Shown here in pieces: positions 52,893 through 62,509 of a stretch of 64,000 nt of DNA. Below the pieces are notes generated by a model. That model saw only the letters and a program-made list of their open reading frames with translations. It ran no database searches and had not been told where the DNA came from. A program made the position numbers and the translations under genes. Source of the stretch: Gellertiella hungarica (GTDB lineage Bacteria > Pseudomonadota > Alphaproteobacteria > Rhizobiales > Rhizobiaceae); assembly GCF_014197145.1 (NCBI RefSeq), contig NZ_JACIEZ010000007.1:124001-188000 (forward strand). The letters run 5' to 3'. Position 1 is the stretch's first letter. Every line of letters starts with the position of its first letter.

Positions 52893-54737
52893 ATGCTCAA
52901 ACTCTCGATTTCGCGGCTCCTCGTCGTCTTTGCCCTCGTGGTGGCTTCCGGCCTCGTTGCCGCGCTCGCGATCCAGAACTACGCGCTCTATCATCTCAAG
53001 ATCGACAGTCCGCTCTACAACAGCATCGTGCGGCAGAAGGATTTCGTCGCCGATCTCCTGCCCCCGCCGCTTTACATCGTGGAGCCCTATGCCGCGGCCT
53101 ACGAGGCGCAGTTCCATCCGGAGAAGCGCGACACGGCGCTCAAGCGCATCCTGGAGCTGAAGAAGCTCTACGACGAACGCCGTGCCTACTGGACCGGCAA
53201 CCTTCTGGACGCGGAGGAGGAGCGGCTCCTGAAGACGAAGCTGATCGCCTCGGCGGATCATTTCTGGGCAGTGCTGCTGAATGAATTCGTGCCGGTCGCG
53301 GGCCGTGAATACGAGATCGTCGATCCGGTGCTCGAGAAGCTGGTCAGCACCTATCAGCAGCAGCGCGAGGCCGTCATGGAGCTCAACGGGCTGGCAACGC
53401 GGAACCTGCAGCAGAGCGAGGACGCCGCAAGCGCGGATGCCAACAGCCTGAGCCGGCTTGCGATCATCGCCGGCTCGACGGGCGTGCTTCTCTTCCTGGC
53501 CGGCGTCGCCTTCCTCAGGGCAAGGGCCATCGCACCGCTTGCGCGGATGACGGAGAAGATGCGCGAACTGGCCGATGGAAAGCTCGATACGGACATTCCC
53601 TATGGCCAGCGCCGCGACGAGATCGGGGAGATCTCCCGGGCGCTGCTCGTCTTCCAGAAGGCAGGGCTGGCCAAGCAGGAGATGGAAAGGGAGGCGGAGG
53701 AAGCGCTTCTCGCCCGCCGCGCCAAGCGGATTGCCCGCGAGGAGGAGGCGCGCCTGCGCGCGGAGCAGACGCAGGCGGTGGTCGATCAGCTCGGCGCCGG
53801 CCTCGAACGCCTGTCCGACTGCAACATCCGCATGACCATCGACGAGCCCTTCTCGCCGGAATTCGAGGCGATCCGCCACAGTTTCAACCGGTCGATCGCC
53901 ACGTTCCAGCTGACGCTCGAAAGGGTGATGGCCGGCACGCGGGAGATCCGCGAAGGCAGCGCCGAGCTTTCCTCCGCGGCCGGAAACATGGCCCAGCGCA
54001 CCGAACAGCAGGCGGCCGCGCTCGAGGAGACCGCAGCCGCGCTGGAGCAGATCAACGGCACGATCGCCAACCTGACCGCCAGCACCCAGTCGACGCGCAA
54101 GCTGGTCAGCGATGCGCGCGACCGGGCGGGCGCATCCAGCGTCGTCGTCACCGATGCGGTTCAAGCCATGCAGCGGATCGAGACATCCGCCTCCGAGATC
54201 GGCAAGATCATCGGCGTGATCGACGAGATTGCCTTCCAGACCAACCTGCTGGCGCTCAATGCCGGCGTCGAGGCAGCCCGCGCCGGCGAAAGCGGCAAGG
54301 GCTTCGCCGTGGTGGCGACCGAGGTGCGCGAACTTGCCCAGCGCTCGGCGGCTGCCGCCAAGCAGATCAAGGCGCTCGTCGCCCATTCCGCCCAGGAGGT
54401 GAGCGTCGGCGTGAAGCTGGTCGACGAGGCGGGCCGGGCGCTTTCGGAGATCATCGACTTCGTCGGCGACATCGACACGAACGTGGATCACATCGCGACC
54501 GGCATCACCGAGCAGGCGGACGGGATTCGCCAGACGACGCAGGCCATTCACGATCTCGACGGAACCACCCAGCAGAATGCCGCCATGGCCGAACAGGCGC
54601 TGGCCCTCAGCCAGGCGCTGGCGGATCAGGCCGGCCTGCTTGCGGCGCAGGTGGAGAAGTTCAAGCTCAACCGGCGCAAGGCGATCCGCGAACCGGGCAG
54701 CCCCGCCGCGCTGGCCGGCCCCCGCCGGGCGGCCTGA
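52893..54737 (+). CDS. Methyl-accepting chemotaxis protein
   Basis: A 614-residue receptor. Membrane helix 1 is at about residues 8-28 (LLVVFALVVASGLVAALAI). A helical periplasmic domain of about 155 residues follows, then helix 2 at about 187-207, HAMP from RARAIAPLARMTEKMRELADGKLD, and the signalling hairpin around IDEIAFQTNLLALNAGVEAARAG. It ends with FKLNRRKAIREPGS. The paralogue at the window start shares the linker and tail. Earlier in-frame ATGs (52812, 52851) are possible starts, none with a clear ribosome site; 52893 places the first helix at the usual distance. No CheW-like or NWETF-like tail is present. Confidence 0.92.
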   Translation: MLKLSISRLLVVFALVVASGLVAALAIQNYALYHLKIDSPLYNSIVRQKDFVADLLPPPLYIVEPYAAAYEAQFHPEKRDTALKRILELKKLYDERRAYWTGNLLDAEEERLLKTKLIASADHFWAVLLNEFVPVAGREYEIVDPVLEKLVSTYQQQREAVMELNGLATRNLQQSEDAASADANSLSRLAIIAGSTGVLLFLAGVAFLRARAIAPLARMTEKMRELADGKLDTDIPYGQRRDEIGEISRALLVFQKAGLAKQEMEREAEEALLARRAKRIAREEEARLRAEQTQAVVDQLGAGLERLSDCNIRMTIDEPFSPEFEAIRHSFNRSIATFQLTLERVMAGTREIREGSAELSSAAGNMAQRTEQQAAALEETAAALEQINGTIANLTASTQSTRKLVSDARDRAGASSVVVTDAVQAMQRIETSASEIGKIIGVIDEIAFQTNLLALNAGVEAARAGESGKGFAVVATEVRELAQRSAAAAKQIKALVAHSAQEVSVGVKLVDEAGRALSEIIDFVGDIDTNVDHIATGITEQADGIRQTTQAIHDLDGTTQQNAAMAEQALALSQALADQAGLLAAQVEKFKLNRRKAIREPGSPAALAGPRRAA

Positions 54738-54763
54738 CCTTCGGCCTCTTCCAGACGTGAAGA

Positions 54764-54795
54764 AGCCCCGGTGCCAGCAGCAACCGGGGCTTTTT
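54764..54795 (+). terminator. Terminator after the chemotaxis receptor
   Basis: AGCCCCGGT (54764-54772) pairs with ACCGGGGCT (54783-54791), followed by T residues to 54795. Confidence 0.9.
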
Positions 54796-54826
54796 CCCGT
54801 CCGGGAGGACGCGGGTCTTCCGTGGT

Positions 54827-55642
54827 TCAGGCCCCGCCGGCCGGGGGCACGACCAGCGATTGGCAGGCGCGAAGCGCCCGCACGCAGTGACCGGCCCATT
54901 CCAGCGCGCCTTCACGGTTCGCGATGAGGTCCTGGCGGATTTCGATCAGCACCGCCGTCAGCCCGCGCGCCTCGCCATGCACCGGCACGGTGTAATCCTC
55001 TTCGGTCTCGATCACATAGGGTTCGTTGACGGCGGAGGGCGCATCCGGACGGTCGAGCGCCGCCACCAGCGCCTGGCCGAAGGCGAGCGAGTGGGAGCAG
55101 AGCACCCCCGATGCCCAGGGGCGGCTGAACCCCTTGAAGACGGGCGTGAAGCTGTGCACGCCGATGACGGCCGTCGGCACGCCCTTTTCCCGGCGCCGGT
55201 CGAGCAGCGCTCCCACCGCCTCCTGGAAGGGCTGGAAATAGGTCCGGACGCGATAATCCCGTTCCGCCTCGGTCAGGTTCTCGTTTCCCCTGATCGGCGT
55301 CGTTTCGCTGACGACGGGAATGGAGGAGCGCGATTGCAGCGGCCGGTTCAGGTCGATCAGCAGGCGCGAAAAACCCGCCATGACCAGCGGCGCGTCCAGC
55401 GCCTCCGCCATGGCCAGCGCCATCATCTTGGCGCCGATATCCCAGGCGATATGGGCGGACTGATCCGCCTCCGGAAGCCCGAGCCCCGCATAGCGCGCCG
55501 GGATGTGGCGCGAGGCATGCTCGCACAGAAGCACATAGGGCGAGGTGCCCTCGGGATTGAGGACGGTGACCGCCTGCAGGCGCTCGGCGGCCTCTTCCCC
55601 CGGGGAAGGAAGGGGAGGGGGCGTCAGGGCGCGGCCGAGCAT
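54827..55642 (-). CDS. N-formylglutamate amidohydrolase family protein
   Basis: A 271-residue zinc-dependent hydrolase of the HutG/FGase family. Motifs are VLLCEHASRHIP (metal His), HIAWDIGA (second metal site), SRLLIDLNRP, VIGVHSFTPVF and a C-terminal EIRQDLI. The family removes acyl groups from N-acyl-glutamate-type substrates, giving glutamate or glutamine. Its ATG overlaps the TGA of the glutamine-synthetase-like gene. No other histidine-degradation gene is nearby, so a substrate made by the neighbouring ligase or taken up by the Liv-type importer is likelier than formylglutamate from histidine. Confidence 0.9.
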   Translation of the reverse strand: MLGRALTPPPLPSPGEEAAERLQAVTVLNPEGTSPYVLLCEHASRHIPARYAGLGLPEADQSAHIAWDIGAKMMALAMAEALDAPLVMAGFSRLLIDLNRPLQSRSSIPVVSETTPIRGNENLTEAERDYRVRTYFQPFQEAVGALLDRRREKGVPTAVIGVHSFTPVFKGFSRPWASGVLCSHSLAFGQALVAALDRPDAPSAVNEPYVIETEEDYTVPVHGEARGLTAVLIEIRQDLIANREGALEWAGHCVRALRACQSLVVPPAGGA

Positions 55643-56955
55643 CAATAGATCTCCGCATAGCGGGCGCAGCGCTCTTCTTCGGAAAGTCCGGCCATCAGGT
55701 CCTCTTCCTTGCGCTTCATGCCCGTATAGCTCTCGATCATGAGGGGATCGAACCACGACTTCACGGTGCCGTCGGCATCGAGCGCCGCAAGGCAGGCATC
55801 GATGGAGGTGGGCAGGCGGTGAAGGCCGAGCCTCTGGCGTTCCTCCGGGGAAAGCAGATCGGGATCGCCGCTGAAGACGGGGGCGAAGGGCAGGTTTTCC
55901 TTCAGGCCCTGCAGGCCGGCGAAGATCAGCACGGCAAGGGCGAGATGGGGCGATGCGGTGCAATCGGCGGCGCGGTATTCCATGTTGAACTGGGCATCCG
56001 GCGTCTTGCCGCCCATGGTCACGACCGGGCAGATGCGCAGCGAGGATTCCCGGTCGCGGTCGCCGAGCCAGGTGTAGCTCGAACTCCAGTTGTGCGGCTG
56101 GAGACGGATGCCGGAAATGGCACTGCATGCGGTGAAGGCGACCAGTGCCCGCATGTGGCGGACGATGCCGGCGGCAAAGCGTGCGGCGCGATCCGAAAGA
56201 CCGCCCGGACCGCCCGCGCTGTAGGTGGCGGGCCTGCCGTTTTCGTCGGTGAGGCTCAGATGGATGTGCAAGCCGTTGCCGACGCCGTCCGGCGCGGATT
56301 TCGGGCTCATGGTGATCGTCCGCCCATGGGTGCGGGCAACCTCGTTCAGGATCGCCCGCAGCGCGACCGCACGGTCTGCGGCGGCAAGGGCAGCGGCCGG
56401 TTTCACGGTCACCTCGAACTGGTGGCCGCCATATTCCGGCAGCAGGTTTTCGGGCCCGAGCCCGGCCTGATCGAGCGCGGTGAAGAGATCCTCGGCAAAG
56501 ATCTCCATGCCGCGCAGCTTGGCGAGCGAGAAGGGTGCGCCTTCGCCCGCCCCGTCGGTGAACTGGAACTCGTGCTCGAAGCTCGCCGTCACCGAAAGGC
56601 CGGTTTCCTTCTTCAGCGCGTCGATGGCCTGGCGGAGGATGGTGCGCGGGCAGGCGGCAAAGGCGGAGCCGTCGAGGTTGACCACATCGCTCATCACGAA
56701 ATCGAGCGGCGTGGCAGCGCCCTTCGGATGGCAGGTGAAGCGGGCTTGCGGATCGGGCTTCAATCGCAGGTCGCCCGCCGAGCCCCAGGGGTTCGGAAAG
56801 GCGATCTCGCCGAAGGGGGTGAGCGAGAAATTCGCCGGCACCCAGCCACAGGTCTTCGTAGTGTCGGCCTCGTAGGCGGCGCGGGAAAGTGCGCGCCCGC
56901 GGGTAATCCCGGCATGATCGGTGGTGACGAGCGTGATCAGGGAATGGTCGCTCAT
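55642..56955 (-). CDS. Glutamine synthetase family protein (probable gamma-glutamyl ligase)
   Basis: A 437-residue GS-fold enzyme. Metal- and substrate-binding motifs are present: SFEHEFQF (Glu ligands), NLLPEYGGHQFEVTVKP, GLHIHLSL and NMEYRAADCTASPHLALAV. It diverges from true GlnA, has no adenylylation site and sits with catabolic genes, so it more likely joins glutamate to an amine, as PuuA-type and related ligases do. It is overlapped by 4 bases with the isochorismatase gene and by 1 base with the amidohydrolase gene. Confidence 0.88.
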   Translation of the reverse strand: MSDHSLITLVTTDHAGITRGRALSRAAYEADTTKTCGWVPANFSLTPFGEIAFPNPWGSAGDLRLKPDPQARFTCHPKGAATPLDFVMSDVVNLDGSAFAACPRTILRQAIDALKKETGLSVTASFEHEFQFTDGAGEGAPFSLAKLRGMEIFAEDLFTALDQAGLGPENLLPEYGGHQFEVTVKPAAALAAADRAVALRAILNEVARTHGRTITMSPKSAPDGVGNGLHIHLSLTDENGRPATYSAGGPGGLSDRAARFAAGIVRHMRALVAFTACSAISGIRLQPHNWSSSYTWLGDRDRESSLRICPVVTMGGKTPDAQFNMEYRAADCTASPHLALAVLIFAGLQGLKENLPFAPVFSGDPDLLSPEERQRLGLHRLPTSIDACLAALDADGTVKSWFDPLMIESYTGMKRKEEDLMAGLSEEERCARYAEIY

Positions 56956-57590
56956 GGCTTCAGTGCCTCCAGGCGGGCCAGCACGGTCTCGGTATCGGTG
57001 ATCCAGCAATAGCCGCCATAGGCGCGCAGCGCCGCATCATGGCGCTCCTGGCTGAGCGTCGCGCAGGCATCGTGGACGAGGGTGACGAGATAGCCCCGGT
57101 CCGCCGCATCGCGCACCGCCATGTCGACGCACTGGTCGGTGACGACGCCCGCGATGATCAGGTGGCGGATGCCGAGATTGCGCAGCACGTAATCCACATT
57201 GGTGGAGTTGAAGACGCCGGAGGAGGACTTCGGCAGCACGATCTCGTTCTCGATCGGCTCGAGCTCGTCGATCGGCTGGCCGAGCGGATCGCCCTTGGCG
57301 ACGAAGATGCCCGAAAGCTTGTGATCGAGCGAGATGTCGCGGCCATCGGCCGTCAGCGCCTCGATGATGGTGTGCATCACCTGCACGCCAGCGGCGCGGG
57401 CGGCTTCCAGCATCTTCACCTGGTTCGGCACCACGAGGTTCTTCAGGCGCTGGTGGTAATAATGCTCCGCATTGAGCTCCGGATGCTTGGGGTCGAGGTC
57501 CGGCAGGCAGAAGATCTTCTGCATGTCGACGAAGAACAGGGCGGTATCGTCGGCCCGGTAGGGCGACTGGCGGGTGATCGGCGCATTCAT
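56952..57590 (-). CDS. Isochorismatase-like cysteine hydrolase
   Basis: A 212-residue amidase of the isochorismatase superfamily. The Asp-Lys-Cys triad is visible: Asp22 in ALFFVDMQ, Lys in VLPKSSSGVFNST, and Cys in IAGVVTDQCVDMAVRDAADRGY. Members hydrolyse nicotinamide, N-carbamoyl compounds, ureidoacrylate or biuret. Its start overlaps the RpiR stop by 4 bases. It is probably the first enzyme of the operon, releasing an amine or ammonia from the imported substrate. Confidence 0.92.
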   Translation of the reverse strand: MNAPITRQSPYRADDTALFFVDMQKIFCLPDLDPKHPELNAEHYYHQRLKNLVVPNQVKMLEAARAAGVQVMHTIIEALTADGRDISLDHKLSGIFVAKGDPLGQPIDELEPIENEIVLPKSSSGVFNSTNVDYVLRNLGIRHLIIAGVVTDQCVDMAVRDAADRGYLVTLVHDACATLSQERHDAALRAYGGYCWITDTETVLARLEALKP

Positions 57591-58489
57591 GACGTCTTGT
57601 CCTCGAAGTTTCCGAAAGGTGGGGCCTGGTCGGCATCGCCCCTGGAGGCGGCCTGAAGGCGGGCGCGGAGCGCCTCGATGCTCTCGAGGCGCTGGCGGGA
57701 TGTCTCCCCGAGGCGGCCCGCAAGAGCGGCAATGACCGCTTCCGTCTGGGCCAGCGCCGGGATCATGGTGTCGAAGGGGGAAATCGTGTCGACGGGGGCG
57801 GTGAAGGTGATCGTCGCCCAGTCGGCGATCGGCGATTTCCATTTGTCGGTAAAGAGGATGATGCGGGCCTTGCGGGCGGCCACCTCTGCGGCAAAGGCCA
57901 CCACATCCGCCTGATAGCGGCGGTAATCATAGACGACCAGCAGGTCCTTCGGGCCGAAATCGGCGGCAAGGTCGATCCGCTCCGAGGAATCGTCGGGCAA
58001 AAGGTGGCTGCCGGCGCGCAGCAGAAGCAGGTGGCGGTGAAAGAGGCCCGCCAGGAACCGGCTGAAACGACCGCCGAGAAAATGGATCTTCAGCTTCGGA
58101 TCGGCGAGAAGCGCCACCGCCTGATCGAAATCGCTCGCCATGATCCCGGTGTCGGCGGTGCCGAGCGTCTGGGCCGATGCCGTGAGGAAGCGCGTGAGAT
58201 AGCTCTGCTCGCCCGCCTGCGGCGTGCGCTCGCCGAACATCGAGAGCGGCGAATTGAGCGTTGCCTCGACCTCGCCGAGCAGCGCCTCCTGAAAGGCGCC
58301 GTAGCTTTCGAAGCCCAGTTTCGCCATCAGCCGCGCAACCGTCGGATCGCTGACGCCGGCACGCTTGGCCAGCCGCGACGCCGTGGTCATCGCCGCGCTC
58401 GGATAGTTGGACAGGAGCTCCCGGACGATCTTCCGCTCGGAAGGCGTCAGCGTGGCCTGTGCGTCCTTGAGTTGGTCCTTGATGCTCAT
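57587..58489 (-). CDS. MurR/RpiR family transcriptional regulator
   Basis: A 300-residue regulator with an N-terminal helix-turn-helix domain (residues 1-75, MTTASRLAKRAGVSDPTVARLMAKLGFESYGAFQEAL) and a C-terminal SIS domain (about 125-260) that normally binds a phosphosugar or related ligand; GGRFSRFLAGLFHRHLLLL and DLLVVYDYRRYQADVVAFAAEVAARKARIILFTD lie in it. It leads a four-gene overlapping operon and is divergent from the Liv importer, so it probably controls both. Confidence 0.92.
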   Translation of the reverse strand: MSIKDQLKDAQATLTPSERKIVRELLSNYPSAAMTTASRLAKRAGVSDPTVARLMAKLGFESYGAFQEALLGEVEATLNSPLSMFGERTPQAGEQSYLTRFLTASAQTLGTADTGIMASDFDQAVALLADPKLKIHFLGGRFSRFLAGLFHRHLLLLRAGSHLLPDDSSERIDLAADFGPKDLLVVYDYRRYQADVVAFAAEVAARKARIILFTDKWKSPIADWATITFTAPVDTISPFDTMIPALAQTEAVIAALAGRLGETSRQRLESIEALRARLQAASRGDADQAPPFGNFEDKTS

Positions 58490-58515
58490 GATCCAGTCAT
58501 CCGACAGGTTCTTGC

Positions 58516-58575
58516 CGATGTCAACATTCCAACAAAAATAATTGAAAATGGCAAACTGAAAAATGTTTGACATCG
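58516..58575. promoter_or_regulatory. Long inverted repeat, candidate RpiR operator
   Basis: CGATGTCAACATT (58516-58528) and AATGTTTGACATCG (58562-58575) are inverted copies differing by one inserted base, with about 33 A+T-rich bases between. They sit between the divergent RpiR and importer genes and could bind a looped RpiR dimer or tetramer. Confidence 0.55.
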
Positions 58576-58679
58576 CCGTCTTTTCGTCCAATGCTAGGCT
58601 CCATGGAAAAACCGGGCCGGCAAACGGCCGCGTCGCCCGTGCCTTCGAGGCCGGGCCGTACGGGGGAACGGACAGGATC

Positions 58680-60563
58680 ATGAGCATGGCGGAGGCAGCG
58701 CCCCTCAAGGGGGAAAAGCCGGAAATCGGGCGGCAGGCGGCGGCGGGCGAAGGCCTTGCCGCCCCCCGTTCGCTGGAAAGGGCACGAACCTTCAGGGATG
58801 CGGCGGCGCTTGCGGCGCTGGTTCTCGCCGGTGCCGGGCTCGTCTACTTCCTGCTGCCCGGCGGACCGCGCATCGCCACGATGTTCCTCATCTATCTCAC
58901 GGCGGTGCTGTCGCTCTCGATCTATTCCGGCAACAGCGGCATCACCTCCTTCGGCCATGCGGCCTTTCTCGGGCTCGGGGCCTATGTCTCGGCGATCCTC
59001 ACCATGCAGCCGGCCGTGCAGGCGTCGGCGCTGCCGCATCTGCCTGAATTCCTGAAGGGCTGGGCGCTCACCTACTGGCCGGCGCTCGTTGCCGTCATCG
59101 GCGCGGGCGTGGTCGTCGGGCTGGTGACGGGCGCACCGCTCAGCCGCCTGAACGGCGGCGCGGCGGCGATCTCGACGCTCGCGCTTCTCATCATCGTTCA
59201 TGTCATCCTGGTCGGCGCGCGGGACTTCACCCGCGGCAGCCAGACCTTCTACGGCGTGCCGCGGCTGACCACCCCGGTCGTCGTCGCGGTGGTGGCGATC
59301 GCCGCCGTCTTCGTCGCCCGCTGGTTCCGGGACAGTGCAACAGGCGTGAAGCTCCGCGCCACCCGCGACAATGAAGTGGCGGCGGAAGCCCTCGGCATCA
59401 AGGCCTCGCGCGTGCGCTATGGCGGGTGGATCCTCTCCGTCGTGGTCGGCATGGCGGCGGGCTCGCTCTACGGTCATTTCCTCGGCGCCTTCTCGCCCAA
59501 GGATTTCTACTTCTCCTTCACCTATCTGCTGGTCGCGATGCTGATCGTCGGCGGCTTCTTCTCGGTCACCGGGGCGGTGGTCGGGACGGCGCTGATCTTC
59601 GCCGTGGTGCAGATCCTCCGCCAGGCGGAGGGGCAGTCGAGCTTCCTCGGCCTCTTCCCGCTGCCGCCGCTCTTCGGCCTGACGGAAGTGGGCCTCGGGC
59701 TTGCGCTGATGCTCACCATCTGGCGCCGGCCGCTCGGCCTTGCCGGCCTTTCAGAACTCAGCCTGCCCTGGGGCGCGTCGCGCCTTGCGCCGGCACGGAC
59801 CCGGTCCGTCGCCCCCGCCGCAGCGCCCGGAACGGCGGGCGACCGGCTGGAGATATCGGGCCTTTCCTGCCGCTTCGGCGGGCTGAAGGCGGTGGACGAC
59901 GTGAGCTTCTCCGTGCGCCCCGGCGAGATCCTCGGCCTCATCGGTCCGAACGGCGCCGGCAAGACCACGCTCGTCAACCTCATCTGCGGCCAGATCGCCG
60001 GACAGGCGGGGGCGGTGGTGCTGAACGGCAAGACCGTCAGCGGCCTGCATCCGGCGGCGCGGGCAGACGCCGGTCTTGCCCGCACCTTCCAGAACATCCG
60101 CCTGTTCGAACGCATGACGGTGCTGGAAAACATCACCGCGGCCGCCCTTCTGAGAACCGGCAGCCTTGGCGCCGCGCGGGAAAAGGCGATCGCGCTCGCC
60201 TCCGAATTCAACCTCCTCGACATCGCCGACCGCATTGCGGGCACGCTGCCCTATGGCTCGCGCCGCCGGCTGGAGATCGCCCGCGCGCTCGCCACGGAGC
60301 CGAAATATCTCCTCCTCGACGAGCCAGCCGCCGGCATGAACCCGGCAGAAACCGAGGCGCTGACCGAGGAAATCAAGGCCATCCGCGACCGCTACGGCCT
60401 CGGCCTCATCGTCATCGAGCACGACATTCCGCTGATCATGCGGGTGTCCGACCGCATCGTCGTCATCAATCGCGGCGCGAAGATCGCCGAGGGCGATCCG
60501 GCGACCGTGCGCAACGATCCGGCCGTCATCGAAGCCTATATCGGCAGCCGCAACAGCCACTGA
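58680..60563 (+). CDS. Fused Liv-type ABC importer permease and ATPase (LivM-LivG)
   Basis: A 627-residue fusion. Residues 35-365 are a LivM-type permease with about nine membrane helices and the motif LSIYSGNSGITSFGHAAFLGLGAY. After an Ala/Pro/Arg-rich linker (about 366-385), residues 388-627 are a LivG-type ATPase: Walker A LIGPNGAGKTT (420-430), the signature as LPYGSRRRLEIARAL (changed from LSGG, as is usual in LivG), and Walker B LLLDEPAAGMNP. Fused LivM-LivG proteins are known in this family. It heads an operon with the binding protein, LivF and LivH, divergent from the RpiR operon. Confidence 0.94.
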   Translation: MSMAEAAPLKGEKPEIGRQAAAGEGLAAPRSLERARTFRDAAALAALVLAGAGLVYFLLPGGPRIATMFLIYLTAVLSLSIYSGNSGITSFGHAAFLGLGAYVSAILTMQPAVQASALPHLPEFLKGWALTYWPALVAVIGAGVVVGLVTGAPLSRLNGGAAAISTLALLIIVHVILVGARDFTRGSQTFYGVPRLTTPVVVAVVAIAAVFVARWFRDSATGVKLRATRDNEVAAEALGIKASRVRYGGWILSVVVGMAAGSLYGHFLGAFSPKDFYFSFTYLLVAMLIVGGFFSVTGAVVGTALIFAVVQILRQAEGQSSFLGLFPLPPLFGLTEVGLGLALMLTIWRRPLGLAGLSELSLPWGASRLAPARTRSVAPAAAPGTAGDRLEISGLSCRFGGLKAVDDVSFSVRPGEILGLIGPNGAGKTTLVNLICGQIAGQAGAVVLNGKTVSGLHPAARADAGLARTFQNIRLFERMTVLENITAAALLRTGSLGAAREKAIALASEFNLLDIADRIAGTLPYGSRRRLEIARALATEPKYLLLDEPAAGMNPAETEALTEEIKAIRDRYGLGLIVIEHDIPLIMRVSDRIVVINRGAKIAEGDPATVRNDPAVIEAYIGSRNSH

Positions 60564-60605
60564 AAACCAACCATCGAGACAGGACAACAAGGGGAACTGA
60601 AAACC

Positions 60606-61772
60606 ATGCCCATGCTCAGGAAAAACACCCGGCGCGCAGCGCTCGCACTTTCGCTTCTCGCATCGACTGCTGGCTTCGCCGCAGCCGAGGATTTCGTGCT
60701 CGGCCTCGCGACCGGGCAGACCGGCGGCCTTGCCGCCTATGACCAGCCCTCGCTGGCGGGCCTGAAGCTCGCCATCGACGAGATCAATGCCCGCGGGGGC
60801 CTCGGCGGCAAGTATCCCGTGAAGCTCGAGATCAAGGATACCCGCTCCGATACGGCCGCTGCCGTGCAGGCGGCGCAGGAGCTCGTGGACCAGGGCGTCA
60901 ACGCCATCATCACGCCCTGCGACGCCGACCCCTCGATTGCCGCCGGCCAGATCACGCAAGGGGCGGAAATCCCGACCTTCACCTTCTGCGGCTCGACGCC
61001 GACGATCACGTCCGCCGTCGGCGACTTCATGTTCGGCACCTATCCCGCCGACAATGCCCAGGCGCTGGTGCTTGCGGAATTTGCCGCCAAGAAGGGCTAC
61101 AAGAGCGCCTACGTTCTGAAATCCGCCGACAGCGCCTATACGCTGAAGCTGCCGGAATACTTCGCCACCGCCTTCGAGGCCGCCGGCGGCAAGGTGCTGG
61201 AGCAGTCCACCTACACCATGGGCCAGCAGGATTTCGGCGCAGAGGTGACCAAGATCAAGGGCCTGAACCCGCAGCCCGACGTCATCATGACCGCCGCTTA
61301 CGAGCCCGATTTCCCGGCCTTCATCAAGCAGCTGCGTGCCGCCGGCGTCACCGCGCCCGTGCTGGGCTCCGACGGCATCGATACGCCCACCACGCTCTCC
61401 CTCGGCTCGGTCGCCGACGGCCTCGTCCACACCACGGCGGGCTTTGCCGTGCCGGGTTCGAGCCTCGAGGCCTTCAACGCCAAGTACAAGCAGGCGACCG
61501 GCAAGGAGCCGGATACCGTCTACATCGCCAACGGCTACGAGATCGGCCTCATTCTCGACGCCGCCGCCAAGGTCGCCGCCTCGCCGCGCGGCCGCGACCT
61601 GCGCGATGCCATCGCCAACCTCGAGAATGTCGAGGGCGTGACGGGTCCGATCACCTACAAGGGCACGGCCGGCATGCCGGTCCGCTCCATCTCGCTGGTC
61701 GAGGTGAAGGGCGGCGCGCGCAGCCTCGTCGAGGCGGTCGTCCCGGAAGCCGCCAAGGTTCCGGCACCATGA
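60606..61772 (+). CDS. Branched-chain amino acid/amide-type ABC substrate-binding protein
   Basis: A 388-residue periplasmic binding protein. The signal peptide (RRAALALSLLASTAGFAAA) is cleaved near residue 27. The type I periplasmic-binding fold shows LGLATGQTGGLAAYDQPSLAGLKLAIDEINARGGLGG and INAIITPCDADPSIAAGQI-type sequence. The two Cys residues (ITPCDAD and FTFCGST) could form a disulfide. The family binds amino acids, amides, urea and aromatic acids; the neighbouring amidase and ligase genes favour an amide or amine-bearing ligand. Confidence 0.93.
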   Translation: MPMLRKNTRRAALALSLLASTAGFAAAEDFVLGLATGQTGGLAAYDQPSLAGLKLAIDEINARGGLGGKYPVKLEIKDTRSDTAAAVQAAQELVDQGVNAIITPCDADPSIAAGQITQGAEIPTFTFCGSTPTITSAVGDFMFGTYPADNAQALVLAEFAAKKGYKSAYVLKSADSAYTLKLPEYFATAFEAAGGKVLEQSTYTMGQQDFGAEVTKIKGLNPQPDVIMTAAYEPDFPAFIKQLRAAGVTAPVLGSDGIDTPTTLSLGSVADGLVHTTAGFAVPGSSLEAFNAKYKQATGKEPDTVYIANGYEIGLILDAAAKVAASPRGRDLRDAIANLENVEGVTGPITYKGTAGMPVRSISLVEVKGGARSLVEAVVPEAAKVPAP

Positions 61773-62485
61773 CCGCAAGCCCGCTTCTCGACGTGGCGGG
61801 GCTGAATGTCCGCTACGGCTATGTCGAGGCGGTCCGCGGCATTTCCTTTTCGGTCGCGCCGGGAGAAATCCTGGCGCTGATCGGGGCGAATGGTGCGGGC
61901 AAGACCTCGACGCTGTCGGCACTGTCCGGCCTGACGCCGGCGACGGGGCGCATTGCCTACCGCGGCACGGACATCTCCGGCCTGGGTGCGGAAAAGCGCT
62001 CCGGCCTCGGCATTGCGCTCACTCCGGAGGGGCGGCGCGTGTTTCCGAGCCTGACGGTGGCGGAAAACCTGCTGCTCGGCGGGGCCGCCCACAAGGGCAA
62101 GCACGATCCGGCTGCAAAGCGGGAGGAAATGCTCTCGCTCTTCCCGATCCTCAAGGAGCGCTACCACCAGCGGGCCGGACTGCTGTCCGGCGGCGAACAG
62201 CAGATGCTGGCGATTGCCCGCTCGCTGATGTCGGCGCCCGACCTGCTGCTCCTCGACGAGCCTTCGCTCGGCCTTGCGCCGCAGATCGTCGACCAGGTCT
62301 TCGAGCTGATCGTCAAGCTGAACGGCACGGGGCTCACCATCCTGCTCGTCGAGCAGAATGCGTCCCGCGCGCTCGAAATCGCCCATCACGCGCTGGTGCT
62401 TGCCAATGGCGCGGTGGCGCTATCGGGCAAGGCCAGCGATCTCCTTGCGTCTCCGGACATCCGGGCCGCCTATCTTTCCGCCTGA
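61769..62485 (+). CDS. LivF-type ABC importer ATPase
   Basis: A 238-residue ATPase with Walker A ALIGANGAGKTST (about residues 36-48), signature LLSGGEQQMLAIARSL, Walker B LLLLDEPSLGL and switch His replaced by the LivF-typical VEQNASRAL. It overlaps the binding-protein gene by 4 bases. With the fused LivM-LivG it provides the second nucleotide-binding domain. Confidence 0.95.
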   Translation: MTASPLLDVAGLNVRYGYVEAVRGISFSVAPGEILALIGANGAGKTSTLSALSGLTPATGRIAYRGTDISGLGAEKRSGLGIALTPEGRRVFPSLTVAENLLLGGAAHKGKHDPAAKREEMLSLFPILKERYHQRAGLLSGGEQQMLAIARSLMSAPDLLLLDEPSLGLAPQIVDQVFELIVKLNGTGLTILLVEQNASRALEIAHHALVLANGAVALSGKASDLLASPDIRAAYLSA

Positions 62486-62509
62486 ACCGTAGCCCGAGGT
62501 TTTGAAACC

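Noticed and set aside
54827-55642. hutG of a histidine-utilisation operon
   Set aside because: No hutH, hutU, hutI or hutF neighbour; the gene overlaps a glutamine-synthetase-like gene instead.
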